Below are positions 45,783-53,401 of a stretch of 64,000 nt of DNA, one piece after another. The position numbers were made by a program, and so were the translations under genes. The first letter of the stretch is position 1, and every line of letters starts with the position of its first letter. Below the pieces are notes generated by a model. It saw nothing but the letters and a program-made list of their open reading frames with translations, did not search any database and was not told the origin of the DNA. The stretch is taken from contig JANQJA010000009.1 in assembly GCA_028281885.1 (NCBI GenBank), positions 1-64,000 on the forward strand, in the 5' to 3' direction. The DNA comes from Pseudomonadales bacterium (GTDB lineage: Bacteria; Pseudomonadota; Gammaproteobacteria; Pseudomonadales; Azotimanducaceae).

Positions 45783-46984
45783 GATCTGTTGGACTGCAAG
45801 GTCTCACGGACGAATGTCATTACCATAGCCGCGCCAACGAAGCCGAGTCCAGCCGTAGCGAAGACAGCCGGCGTCAGCATGAAGGTCGCGGCGACATATC
45901 CAATCAGTGCCGGCCCCGCGAACCACCCTGAATCTCCGATCAGGCGCCAGACACCGAGAAATTCACCGCGCTGGTCGGGTGGTGCAAGGTCAGCGCCCAG
46001 GGTCATATTGATGCCGCTGCCAAGACCGTTGCCGATACCGCAAGCGACAGCGACAGCCAGCAAGCCGATGAAGGAGCCGGCCAGGGGCATTGCAGCAAGG
46101 CCGATGGATTGCAGTAGCAGGCAGGCGTTGGCTGAGTGGCGGCGACCCAGTGTATCCATGATGTATCCGGCAAGCGGGAACAGCGTCATATCGACGCCGG
46201 ATGCGATCCCGACGATGAGGCCGATATCGGCGGCATCCAGGCCGATGCTTTCTCCCCAGAGTGGCACCAGTAGCTGTCGACCGGCGCGAACGACCGTCAA
46301 TAACAGCACCGCGACTCCTGTTGTTGCAAAGATCCGTCGATGTTGACCGATGACATGGGGGATCAACCGGATGAGATCAGGCGATTCATCGTGATGAGTG
46401 CGACGATTGGCCTTGATCGTGAACAGCACAAGGATGAATGACATCGCTGCGATCAGCGCGACGATGGCGAACACGACGCCGAAACCCAACTTGACCGCGA
46501 TGAACCCGCTGGCGATCGGGCCGATGAGGTTACCGAATCGCTGGATACCGGCCATGAGCGCGATTGCCCTGCCGCGCTGGTGCGATGGCACGTCTTCACT
46601 GATATGGGTTAGCCGCGCCAGCAGCCAGGTAGACATGCCGCCGCCGAAGAACAGTGCGGCGATCGCGAGTGCTGTGCTGGTTGTGATTTGTGAGGCGGCG
46701 AGCCCTGTAGCAGCCATGATGCCGATGCCAATCAGCATGGTGACCTTGTCGCCCAGGCGTGCGGCAGCGTATCCGGCCGGGACATCGCTTGCCATGTTGC
46801 CCAAGCCTCTCAACGCCAGTACAGCTGCTGCGATGCCAGGGCCGCCGCCCAGATCCAGTGCATAGAGAGGTAAAATCAGTACTACGCTCCCCTGGCATAT
46901 CGACATCAGCAGGGAGGGGAGGTAAACCGAGAACAATAGTGAACGGTACATCTCCCACGTCGACATGGAAGACGCGGTAGTCAT
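45779..46984 (-). CDS. MFS transporter, upstream gene of a pair
   Basis: The 401-residue protein has 12 hydrophobic helices, opens with SLLFSVYLPSLLMSICQGSVVLILPLYAL, and carries a motif-A-like VPAGYAAARLGDKVTM. It overlaps the next MFS gene by 4 bases (ATGA type). The first half contains conserved Gly-rich helices of the sugar/drug MFS_1 type. The pair is not linked to any enzyme gene, so the cargo is open. Confidence 0.9.
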   Translation of the reverse strand: MTTASSMSTWEMYRSLLFSVYLPSLLMSICQGSVVLILPLYALDLGGGPGIAAAVLALRGLGNMASDVPAGYAAARLGDKVTMLIGIGIMAATGLAASQITTSTALAIAALFFGGGMSTWLLARLTHISEDVPSHQRGRAIALMAGIQRFGNLIGPIASGFIAVKLGFGVVFAIVALIAAMSFILVLFTIKANRRTHHDESPDLIRLIPHVIGQHRRIFATTGVAVLLLTVVRAGRQLLVPLWGESIGLDAADIGLIVGIASGVDMTLFPLAGYIMDTLGRRHSANACLLLQSIGLAAMPLAGSFIGLLAVAVACGIGNGLGSGINMTLGADLAPPDQRGEFLGVWRLIGDSGWFAGPALIGYVAATFMLTPAVFATAGLGFVGAAMVMTFVRETLQSNRS

Positions 46985-47065
46985 CGGAATCCAGGTTGTG
47001 TCAGTTGACGGCAGCGCGCTATCTTAGCGGGATGCACGGCAGGTAGAAAGCGGTGGTGTGCGGGC

Positions 47066-47089
47066 AAAAAAAGGGCCCCGGAGGGGCCC
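47066..47089 (-). terminator. Rho-independent terminator of the small orphan gene
   Basis: On the minus strand a 7-bp perfect stem (GGGCCCC/GGGGCCC) with a TCC loop is followed by a run of seven T. It lies just after the stop of the 61-residue gene, which supports that gene as a real monocistronic transcript. It is the strongest terminator I see in the window. Confidence 0.93.
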
Positions 47090-47093
47090 AACG

Positions 47094-47279
47094 CTATGCG
47101 GCTTCTTCGTAGGTCCTTTCGTCCTCCGCGGAGAATCGGCGCGCTTCGGCCAAGCCTTCCGCGTCCATGGATTCTCGCTTGACGCGACGCTCTTCTCGCA
47201 TCAGTTCCAGCGAGACAGGGTCGATTTGTCCAAACAGCAGAGGATTCAGGTGAAAGCCTAACTTCGTGAAATTAAACAT
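47094..47279 (-). CDS. Small orphan protein, 61 residues
   Basis: The ATG is preceded by GGAGG at ideal spacing and the stop is followed by a strong terminator, so expression is likely. The product begins MFNFTKLGFHLNPLLFGQ and then becomes highly charged (MREERRVKRESMDAEGLAEAR, SAEDERTYEEAA), a short helix-forming acidic tail. I know no family. The gene is divergent from a zinc-ribbon gene and a TldD/TldE pair, but no relationship is shown. Confidence 0.75.
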   Translation of the reverse strand: MFNFTKLGFHLNPLLFGQIDPVSLELMREERRVKRESMDAEGLAEARRFSAEDERTYEEAA

Positions 47280-47328
47280 GTTTCCTCCAATGGGTACTTC
47301 TTGGTGCTGCGATGCAGCGATGTATTGA

Positions 47329-47343
47329 TACGTAGTATACGTA
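47329..47343. promoter_or_regulatory. Repeated palindrome TACGTA-GTA-TACGTA
   Basis: Two TACGTA palindromes sit 9 bases apart in the divergent spacer between the small orphan gene and the zinc-ribbon gene. The overlapping TATACT on the minus strand could be a -10 box. It could be an operator, but no regulator is linked. The rest of the 182-base spacer is AT-rich with nothing else obvious. Confidence 0.4.
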
Positions 47344-47461
47344 AGTTATGATGACATGGATCTATAATTGATAATCGTGATGATAGTGATGTTCTGCGTT
47401 GATTCGGTTATTAAAACTGTGTTCCTATATAAATAGGGATTAGTGGAGAGAAGACAAGGCC

Positions 47462-47833
47462 ATGCAGTGTCCCAAATGCGAAGGTGAGACAGATCGCGTC
47501 TACGATGGGGATGTCCAGATTGACCGTTGCAACCATTGTCATGGTCTCTTCTTCGACCAGCTGACCCAGCGGGACCTTGCCCTGGTTGCTGACCAGACCG
47601 GTCTCGATTCCGGGGACGAGGAGTTGGGTGCCGAGTTCAACGATATGGTCTACGTTGAATGTCCCCGGTGCGACCGCATTATGGATCAGCGCCTGATCGA
47701 GGATCCGGTGCGAATCCGGTTCGAGATTTGCACCAGTTGCCATGCGACCTTCCTGGATGCCGGCGAGTTTCGTGAATACATGTCTGATCGATGTCGAGAT
47801 CATTTTGTAGCGCTGCTGCCGGAAAGCGCCTGA
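47462..47833 (+). CDS. Zinc-ribbon (zf-TFIIB) protein, copy 2
   Basis: The 123-residue protein repeats the layout of the gene at 9518-9913: the first ribbon is CPKCEGE...CNHCHGLFFD and the second is CPRCDRI...CTSCHATFLDAGEFREY. All eight Cys positions are complete, unlike the copy at 9.5 kb. Function is undefined. It lies 76 bases upstream of TldD on the same strand. Confidence 0.9.
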   Translation: MQCPKCEGETDRVYDGDVQIDRCNHCHGLFFDQLTQRDLALVADQTGLDSGDEELGAEFNDMVYVECPRCDRIMDQRLIEDPVRIRFEICTSCHATFLDAGEFREYMSDRCRDHFVALLPESA

Positions 47834-47909
47834 TTGCCTGGACTGACTTGATTGACTTGGTGTGGGAGCGCCTTTAGCGTACGGATTCACGCTGTAGTCA
47901 CTGTCTGCC

Positions 47910-49298
47910 ATGCAAATCGCCCAGATTGATCTGACCCGGTATTCCAACCAATTCTCTTCCTATACTGAACTTCGTCTGCACGAGAATCGCGTGCAGAGCA
48001 TCGCGCTCCTGAACGGAGACGTGATCGCCAATACCCGGGATACCAGTGGTGGTGTTTCGGCGCGCGTGTTTGATCAGGGTGCCTGGGGTTTTTCCTCAAG
48101 TGCTGATCTGGCCAATCCATCCATCGAGGCAACCATCAAGGCAGCGACCAGTAATGCCGGCTTCCTCGCGCGCCGAACCGGTGATCCGGCGGCGACCCTG
48201 CCGCGTTCGGCGGGGAACAGGAACAGTGATTTCAGCTCGAACAAACAGCCCCTGAGCCAGGAAGAGAAGATCGCGTTCCTGCGTCGGATTGACCAATACA
48301 TCACAAAGAACTGTCCTGATCTCGTGTCGCGACAGGTATCGATGAATTGCCTCGATATGGAAAAGATGCTGCGTACATCTGAAGGAGCGAGTGGCTACAA
48401 CATTACGACGCGCGCTCTGCTCCGAGTAGCGCTCACCACGCGCAACGATCAGGGCGAGCCCATCGAGTTGTCGGAAGGGTTTGGTCATCGCGGGCAGTTT
48501 GAAGATGTATTTCCAACCACCGATGAAGCAGAGATTGTCGTTGATAAGTTGTATCGGCAGTTGCTGGACAAGAAGCAGGCGGTCAAGCCGGTGTCCGGAT
48601 ATCACGACGTCGTGCTGGCATCCGATCTCGCGGGCATTCTTGCTCATGAGGCGATTGGCCATACCACCGAAGGCGATATTGTCAGGGCCGGGTCAATTGC
48701 GGGGGACCATGTTGGTCAGCAGGTCGCCAGTGACCTGGTGACGATGGTCGATTTTGCGCATACCTATGAGGGGGAGACATTGCCGGTTCCGGTTTATCTC
48801 GATGATGAGGGGGTGGAAAGTCAGGATACCGTGTTGATTGACCGGGGGATTCTGCAGTCGTTTATGCATAACAAGGACAGCGCACAGTTTTTTGGTGCGG
48901 AACTGACTGGCAATGCGCGCGCGTTCAGCTATTCTGACGAGCCTTTGGTCCGAATGCGTAATACTGCAATCTTGCCGGGCCAGGACAAGTTTGAGGACAT
49001 GATCGCCGCCATCGATGATGGCTACCTGTTGATGCGACCTACCAACGGACAGGCCGACAGTACCAGCGAATTCATGTTTGGTGTGCAGATGGGTTACGAG
49101 ATCAAGGATGGCAAGCTGGGTCGCGCCACTACCGACACCACGATTTCAGGCATCGCTTTCGACATGCTGAAGGAAATCGACATGCTGTCCGATGAGATGG
49201 TCTGGAGCTGCGCTGGCATGTGCGGCAAGAAGCAGCCCATGCCGGTGGGGATGGGTGGGCCTGCGGTAAAGACCAAGGTCTTCATCGGCGGTGAGTAG
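47910..49298 (+). CDS. tldD: TldD family metalloprotease subunit
   Basis: The 462-residue protein carries the TldD zinc motif HEAIGH (His246, Glu247, His251) that the partner lacks, followed by TEGD and the C-terminal Cys-rich SCAGMCGKKQPMPVGMGGP typical of TldD. TldD/TldE heterodimers cleave unfolded or leader peptides in the cytosol, including microcin B17 and the CcdA antitoxin. It is shorter than E. coli TldD (481) but has the key residues. The TldE-like gene follows after 9 bases. Confidence 0.92.
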   Translation: MQIAQIDLTRYSNQFSSYTELRLHENRVQSIALLNGDVIANTRDTSGGVSARVFDQGAWGFSSSADLANPSIEATIKAATSNAGFLARRTGDPAATLPRSAGNRNSDFSSNKQPLSQEEKIAFLRRIDQYITKNCPDLVSRQVSMNCLDMEKMLRTSEGASGYNITTRALLRVALTTRNDQGEPIELSEGFGHRGQFEDVFPTTDEAEIVVDKLYRQLLDKKQAVKPVSGYHDVVLASDLAGILAHEAIGHTTEGDIVRAGSIAGDHVGQQVASDLVTMVDFAHTYEGETLPVPVYLDDEGVESQDTVLIDRGILQSFMHNKDSAQFFGAELTGNARAFSYSDEPLVRMRNTAILPGQDKFEDMIAAIDDGYLLMRPTNGQADSTSEFMFGVQMGYEIKDGKLGRATTDTTISGIAFDMLKEIDMLSDEMVWSCAGMCGKKQPMPVGMGGPAVKTKVFIGGE

Positions 49299-49307
49299 GC
49301 CTCGTCC

Positions 49308-50594
49308 ATGACTGAACAATCACTGGCCAGGCAAACCCTGGCAGGCATTCTGAGGGCAGGATTTGACAAGGCGACCTGCCGCGTCAGCCAGGATGAGTTG
49401 CATGAACTTCAGGCGGAGACGGGCGAGATAAACCTGTTTCGCACCAGTTTCGAGACTGATGTCTCTCTTTCGGGTATCGCCGGTGGCAGACGCGCTTCGC
49501 TTTCTATCAACAAGACTGACGAGGCGGCAGTCGGCGCCGCGATTAACGATCTTAAGACGATGGCGGACGGCGCTAACGAAGATCCGGCGCATGACATCGC
49601 TGAATTTCAGTCACCTGAGCGCTTTCAGGGGGGCGTCGGCGAACCTGACTACGATGCGATGTTCGACCGGGTGGTCGAGTTCCAGCGCTACGCTAAAGCT
49701 CAATACCCGACGCTTAATATCCGTAGCGTTGCGGCGACATTTGTCCGTCGGCGCAGCTGCCTGGTCAATAGCAATGATGTGTTGTTTGAGACGGAACGCG
49801 GCCTGTATCGCGTTGCTCTCTCTTTCAGTTCGCGTGAAGGGACGAACAACTCCTCGATGATGTATACGGGCTTTGCCACCTACGATCTGAATACACCCAT
49901 TCAGGATGCGACCAACGTTGATGCCTTGCTGAGGCAATCCACCGAGCAGGTGGAAACCCGGCATATCCCGAAGAAGTTCAAGGGCAATCTGGTGATCGCG
50001 CCGAACTGCCTGACCGACTTTACCGGGTTTCTGACCGCGCGAATTGGTGATGGACCGATGATCGCCGATACATCCGTTTACAAGGGAAAGCTGGGGCAGT
50101 CGGTTGCCAGCCCGTTGCTGACGCTGCGGTCGATGCCGTGTTCTGACGATCTTGCCGGCGGCTACTGGGTGACGGGCGATGGCTATAAAGCGGCCGACCT
50201 GACCCTTTTGGAGGCAGGTGTGCTTCAGTCCTATCTGCTGAGCCTGTACGGTGCAAACAAGCTGGGCATGGAGCGGGCGGTGAACAGTGGTGGCGCCTAT
50301 GTGGTTGATGGCGGCGATGTTTCTTGCGATCAGTTGATCGGCGATGTGGAGGAGGGCATTTTGATTACCCGATTCTCCGGCGGCCGACCGAACGATCGCG
50401 GGGATTTTTCAGGTGTCGCGAAGAACAGTTATTACATCCGCGACGGCAGGATTCAGTTCCCAATCAAGGAAACGACTGTTTCTGGCAATATGGTGGACTT
50501 GCTGGCGTCTATTGACGCTGTGTCAGCTGAGCGACTGAATTTTGGCTATAGCCTGTTGCCCTGGGTGCGCGCAAGGGGTGTCACAGCTTCCTGA
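49308..50594 (+). CDS. TldE/PmbA-like partner subunit of TldD
   Basis: The 428-residue protein aligns in layout with TldE/PmbA and lacks an HExxxH zinc motif. The central segment reads GNLVIAPNCLTDFTGFLTARIGDG, followed by GQSVASPLLTLRSMP. The N-terminal half has ETDVSLSGIAGGRRASLSINKTD. It forms the inactive half of the heterodimer with TldD and is the second gene of the pair. The peptide substrate is unknown here; no RiPP precursor is obvious in the window. Confidence 0.87.
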   Translation: MTEQSLARQTLAGILRAGFDKATCRVSQDELHELQAETGEINLFRTSFETDVSLSGIAGGRRASLSINKTDEAAVGAAINDLKTMADGANEDPAHDIAEFQSPERFQGGVGEPDYDAMFDRVVEFQRYAKAQYPTLNIRSVAATFVRRRSCLVNSNDVLFETERGLYRVALSFSSREGTNNSSMMYTGFATYDLNTPIQDATNVDALLRQSTEQVETRHIPKKFKGNLVIAPNCLTDFTGFLTARIGDGPMIADTSVYKGKLGQSVASPLLTLRSMPCSDDLAGGYWVTGDGYKAADLTLLEAGVLQSYLLSLYGANKLGMERAVNSGGAYVVDGGDVSCDQLIGDVEEGILITRFSGGRPNDRGDFSGVAKNSYYIRDGRIQFPIKETTVSGNMVDLLASIDAVSAERLNFGYSLLPWVRARGVTAS

Positions 50595-50608
50595 ATTCGA
50601 TGCGGGAT

Positions 50609-50875
50609 CTAGCGAATCAGTGATTTTCGCGCTTTTAGTTGATTCTGAAATCGGTCGATCTGCTGGCGGTTAGCGAACATCTCGTCACTTCGGAGTCGGA
50701 GCTCCTTACTCAGTACGCCGTACTCCTGTTCCATCTTTTCGCGGTCTGTACTGCCTTCTGCCAGGGTGAGAATCTGTGTATACAGAAATTCCGTTCGTCT
50801 CTCCAGTTCGGGAATGACCCGACCTTGAAGCTGTTCCTGGCGTTGTTCCAGTCGACGAATTTCTTGTTCTATCAT
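50609..50875 (-). CDS. Putative small coiled-coil protein
   Basis: The 88-residue frame reads MIEQEIRRLEQRQEQLQGRV and continues as a charged, heptad-rich helix. The overlapping plus-strand frame is unlike a protein. No clear ribosome site is seen, and the gene is convergent with TldE, 14 bases from its stop. I cannot name a family. Confidence 0.5.
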   Translation of the reverse strand: MIEQEIRRLEQRQEQLQGRVIPELERRTEFLYTQILTLAEGSTDREKMEQEYGVLSKELRLRSDEMFANRQQIDRFQNQLKARKSLIR

Positions 50876-50993
50876 TCTTGTTCAATCATCGGGTGACAGG
50901 ATTCCTGTACAGAGATGTTAGCACTGTTCGCGGTGCCTGCGCACAGCCCTGGGGTGCTGACGAACAAACGAGATACCAATGTAATGGAGTTCT

Positions 50994-51011
50994 TACAACT
51001 CCGGTACAACT
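50994..51011. promoter_or_regulatory. Direct repeats upstream of the ribbon-helix-helix gene (candidate operator)
   Basis: TACAACT occurs at 50994-51000 and 51005-51011, 11 bases or one helical turn apart, within the extended repeat TACAACTCCGG/TACAACTCGGG. It covers the -35 region of a promoter whose -10 box is a consensus TATAAT at 51029-51034. Small RHH regulators often bind such tandem repeats to control themselves. Confidence 0.5.
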
Positions 51012-51028
51012 CGGGTTCGGGTGACCTC

Positions 51029-51034
51029 TATAAT
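51029..51034 (+). promoter_or_regulatory. -10 box of the RHH gene promoter
   Basis: A perfect TATAAT lies 33 bases before the start codon chosen for the RHH gene. The upstream -35 match is weak (TACAAC at 51005-51010, spacer 18) and lies in the direct repeats. Confidence 0.55.
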
Positions 51035-51066
51035 GGCCGTAAGTCAGTCTGATTTTGGAGATGCCA

Positions 51067-51267
51067 ATGTCCGCGGAGGAACAGGTCAAGTTCGTGTTGC
51101 GGCTACCACCGTCGTTGCATCGAAAGATCAAACGCCGTGCCCGGACGAATAAAACGTCGATGAACAGGGAAATCACCAGCATTCTGGACCAGGCGCTGGG
51201 GCAGCCCTCAGGAGACGGGCTGCTACAGGAATTGATTGAACGTATGGAGAAGAAACGGCTGATCTAG
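51067..51267 (+). CDS. Arc-like ribbon-helix-helix DNA-binding protein
   Basis: The start ATG at 51067 (GGAG 6 bases upstream) gives 66 residues. An N-terminal beta strand EQVKFVLRLPPSLHRKIKRRA is followed by the helix-turn-helix-like NREITSILDQAL and a charged tail ending EKKRLI, the Arc/MetJ layout. It is a predicted dimeric DNA-binding regulator that probably controls its own promoter. No toxin gene accompanies it, so it does not look like a standard toxin-antitoxin pair. Confidence 0.85.
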   Translation: MSAEEQVKFVLRLPPSLHRKIKRRARTNKTSMNREITSILDQALGQPSGDGLLQELIERMEKKRLI

Positions 51268-51316
51268 TGGCACTGCGCCTGTAAATCAATAGGATTGCTA
51301 CGGTGATGATGACCTG

Positions 51317-51922
51317 TCAGGTGCTGAGCAGGTCCCGTGCAATCCAGATCCTGAAGATGCTGGTTAGCCAACAGAGCGCACCAAACACCAGCGCGATGAG
51401 CCAGAAGAGATCGGGCATCAGACACATGAGGACGAGCGCAGTGATCGTCTCGAATCCCTCGGTGAGTCCACCAAGGTAATAGAAAGACTTTTGTCCCCGG
51501 TCGCGGGTTTCAAGTCCCCGTTTGGCAGCGAAGATAGCGAATGCCAGGAAGGTGGAGCCGCTGCCGATGAAACTGAAGATCAGAAATGCCCCGTAAGTCG
51601 CCTGCTCTGGCCTGGCCAGGACCATGCCGAAAACAACCGCAGAGTAGAATATAAAGTCGGTGACGATGTCGAAGTAACCGCCGAAATCAGTGGTTCCCGC
51701 ACAGCGAGCGATGGCGCCATCGAGGCCATCCGCAAGACGATTCAGACCGATGGCGAGCAGCGCCAGGTGGTACTGGTGAAACGCGAGTAGCGGAATACAG
51801 GCGAGCCCGATAACGAGCCCCGACAGAGTGATCAGATTGGCCGTCAGGCCAGCGCGAAAGAGCCTCGCTCCGACTCGATCCAGCAGCGGATCAATTCGCT
51901 GTCGTATGGAGGCGTCGAGCAT
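51317..51922 (-). CDS. CDP-alcohol phosphatidyltransferase family protein, copy 2
   Basis: The 201-residue membrane protein carries the signature ADGLDGAIARCAGTTDFGGYFDIVTD, matching D-x2-DG-x2-AR-x(8-9)-G-x3-D-x3-D, and about six hydrophobic helices. Its substrate is unknown. It is clearly paralogous in motif to the protein at 38580-39128 but differs in flanking helices. Confidence 0.9.
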   Translation of the reverse strand: MLDASIRQRIDPLLDRVGARLFRAGLTANLITLSGLVIGLACIPLLAFHQYHLALLAIGLNRLADGLDGAIARCAGTTDFGGYFDIVTDFIFYSAVVFGMVLARPEQATYGAFLIFSFIGSGSTFLAFAIFAAKRGLETRDRGQKSFYYLGGLTEGFETITALVLMCLMPDLFWLIALVFGALCWLTSIFRIWIARDLLST

Positions 51923-51967
51923 GCTGATCGTTATGTCGGTCGGCAGTACGGGGGTGGGCAGTCAGCA

Positions 51968-52438
51968 TCAATGTCGGGGCAGGTCCTGGTCATCGGTCCG
52001 CCGTTCCGAGTATTCCCCGTCGATGGTGGTTCGACCGTCGGCGTCTTCATGGTATCGGGTTCGTCGATTGATGACGGTGATGGCGCCCAGGATGCCACGA
52101 CTGATCATCCACCCCGCAATTGGACGCCGCAGGCCTGGCAGCAGACAACAGAACCCGATTGCGTCAGTGACGAACCCGGGTGTCAGTAGCAGGGCGCCGC
52201 CGATCAACAGCATAATTCCCTCGAGTAACTCTGTTTCCGGAATTTCGCCGCGAGCAAGTCGCCCCTGAAGCCGGTTGAATGTTGCCAGACCCTCAAGCCG
52301 CAACAACCAGATGCCGAGGGTGGCGGTCAGGACAACCAGGCCAATGGTGGGTAGCGCGCCGATCTGGCTGCCCACTTCAATCAGGATGGCCATTTCGATG
52401 ATCGGGACAATGATAAAGATGATCAGGGCGACAGGCAT
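51968..52438 (-). CDS. fxsA: FxsA family membrane protein
   Basis: From the ATG giving MPVALIIFIIVPIIEMAILIEVG the protein has 156 residues with four hydrophobic segments and the FxsA pattern IGLVVLTATLGIWLLRLEGLATFNRLQ and GALLLTPGFVTDAIGFCCLLPG. FxsA relatives sit in the inner membrane; in E. coli overexpression relieves phage exclusion. The cytoplasmic tail is rich in charged residues. The gene is divergent from the NorQ-like gene. Confidence 0.88.
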   Translation of the reverse strand: MPVALIIFIIVPIIEMAILIEVGSQIGALPTIGLVVLTATLGIWLLRLEGLATFNRLQGRLARGEIPETELLEGIMLLIGGALLLTPGFVTDAIGFCCLLPGLRRPIAGWMISRGILGAITVINRRTRYHEDADGRTTIDGEYSERRTDDQDLPRH

Positions 52439-52542
52439 GCTGCTCCGGTAGGCACAGGTCAATGGTGGGCAGGTACTCGCAGCGATTGTAACAGTTCAGC
52501 TGGCAGTCGATGTGTTAGATTGGAACGGCAAAGGAGAACACA

Positions 52543-53397
52543 GTGACCAATGTTGAAACGACAATCGGGTACGGTCTGGAGGAAGCACCATACTACCTGC
52601 CGGTCGGGGACGAGGTTGAAGTATTCATGGCCGCCTATGAGCAACGGCTGCCGGTGCTGTTGAAGGGCCCCACCGGTTGCGGCAAGACGCGATTCGTTGA
52701 GTACATGGCCTGGCGTCTGTACCGGTCTGACGGGGCGACTGCGGGACAGCGGTCGATCGCGAACCCGCTACTGACTATTGCCTGCCACGAGGATCTGAGT
52801 GCGACAGACCTGGTTGGCCGGTTCCTGTTGCGTGGCGACGAGACCGTCTGGCAGGACGGCCCGTTGACCAGAGCGGTACGGGAGGGGGCGATCTGCTATC
52901 TCGATGAGATCGTCGAGGCGCGTAAGGACTCGACCGTATTGATCCATTCGCTGACTGACCATCGGCGAATACTGCCGATCGAAAAACAGGGCGTGATTAT
53001 TGACGCCCATCCGGACTTCCTGCTGGTGATCTCCTATAACCCCGGATACCAGAACCTGCTGAAAGATCTGAAACCGAGTACCCGGCAGCGGTTCATTGCC
53101 ATCGATTTCGATTACCCGGCACCGGATGCGGAAGCCGAAATTATTGCCCATGAAAGTGGTGTTGAAGAAGACCGTGCCGCGTCCTTGTCGCTGCTCGGTG
53201 AAAAAGTTCGACGGCTCAAGCATCACGGCTTCGATGAAGGCGTTTCAACCAGGCTGCTGATTTATGCGGGTCAGCTGATGGTGCGAGGCGTTCCCGACCA
53301 GCGTGCATGTGAGGTCGCAATCTGCAGAGCTGTTTCTGATGACGAGGATGTTCAGCGCGCCATTAGCGAATTGGTGAGCGCGATATTCCCGTCTTAG
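52543..53397 (+). CDS. MoxR-type AAA ATPase (CbbQ/NirQ/NorQ family)
   Basis: The 284-residue ATPase (GTG start, AAAGGAG upstream) has Walker A GPTGCGKT (about residues 42-49), Walker B-like ICYLDEI and the C-terminal helical domain seen in CbbQ/NorQ. These hexameric ATPases work with a VWA partner to activate or insert metal into an enzyme, for example nitric oxide reductase or RuBisCO. The VWA partner follows 4 bases later. No norCB, nirS or cbbLS genes are in the window, so the client is unknown. Confidence 0.92.
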   Translation: MTNVETTIGYGLEEAPYYLPVGDEVEVFMAAYEQRLPVLLKGPTGCGKTRFVEYMAWRLYRSDGATAGQRSIANPLLTIACHEDLSATDLVGRFLLRGDETVWQDGPLTRAVREGAICYLDEIVEARKDSTVLIHSLTDHRRILPIEKQGVIIDAHPDFLLVISYNPGYQNLLKDLKPSTRQRFIAIDFDYPAPDAEAEIIAHESGVEEDRAASLSLLGEKVRRLKHHGFDEGVSTRLLIYAGQLMVRGVPDQRACEVAICRAVSDDEDVQRAISELVSAIFPS

Positions 53398-53401
53398 TTT
53401 C

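Noticed and set aside
47094-47279. The 61-residue gene as a RiPP precursor for TldD/TldE
   Set aside because: It is charged, has no Cys or Gly-rich core and no modification enzyme is near; only the expression signals are convincing.
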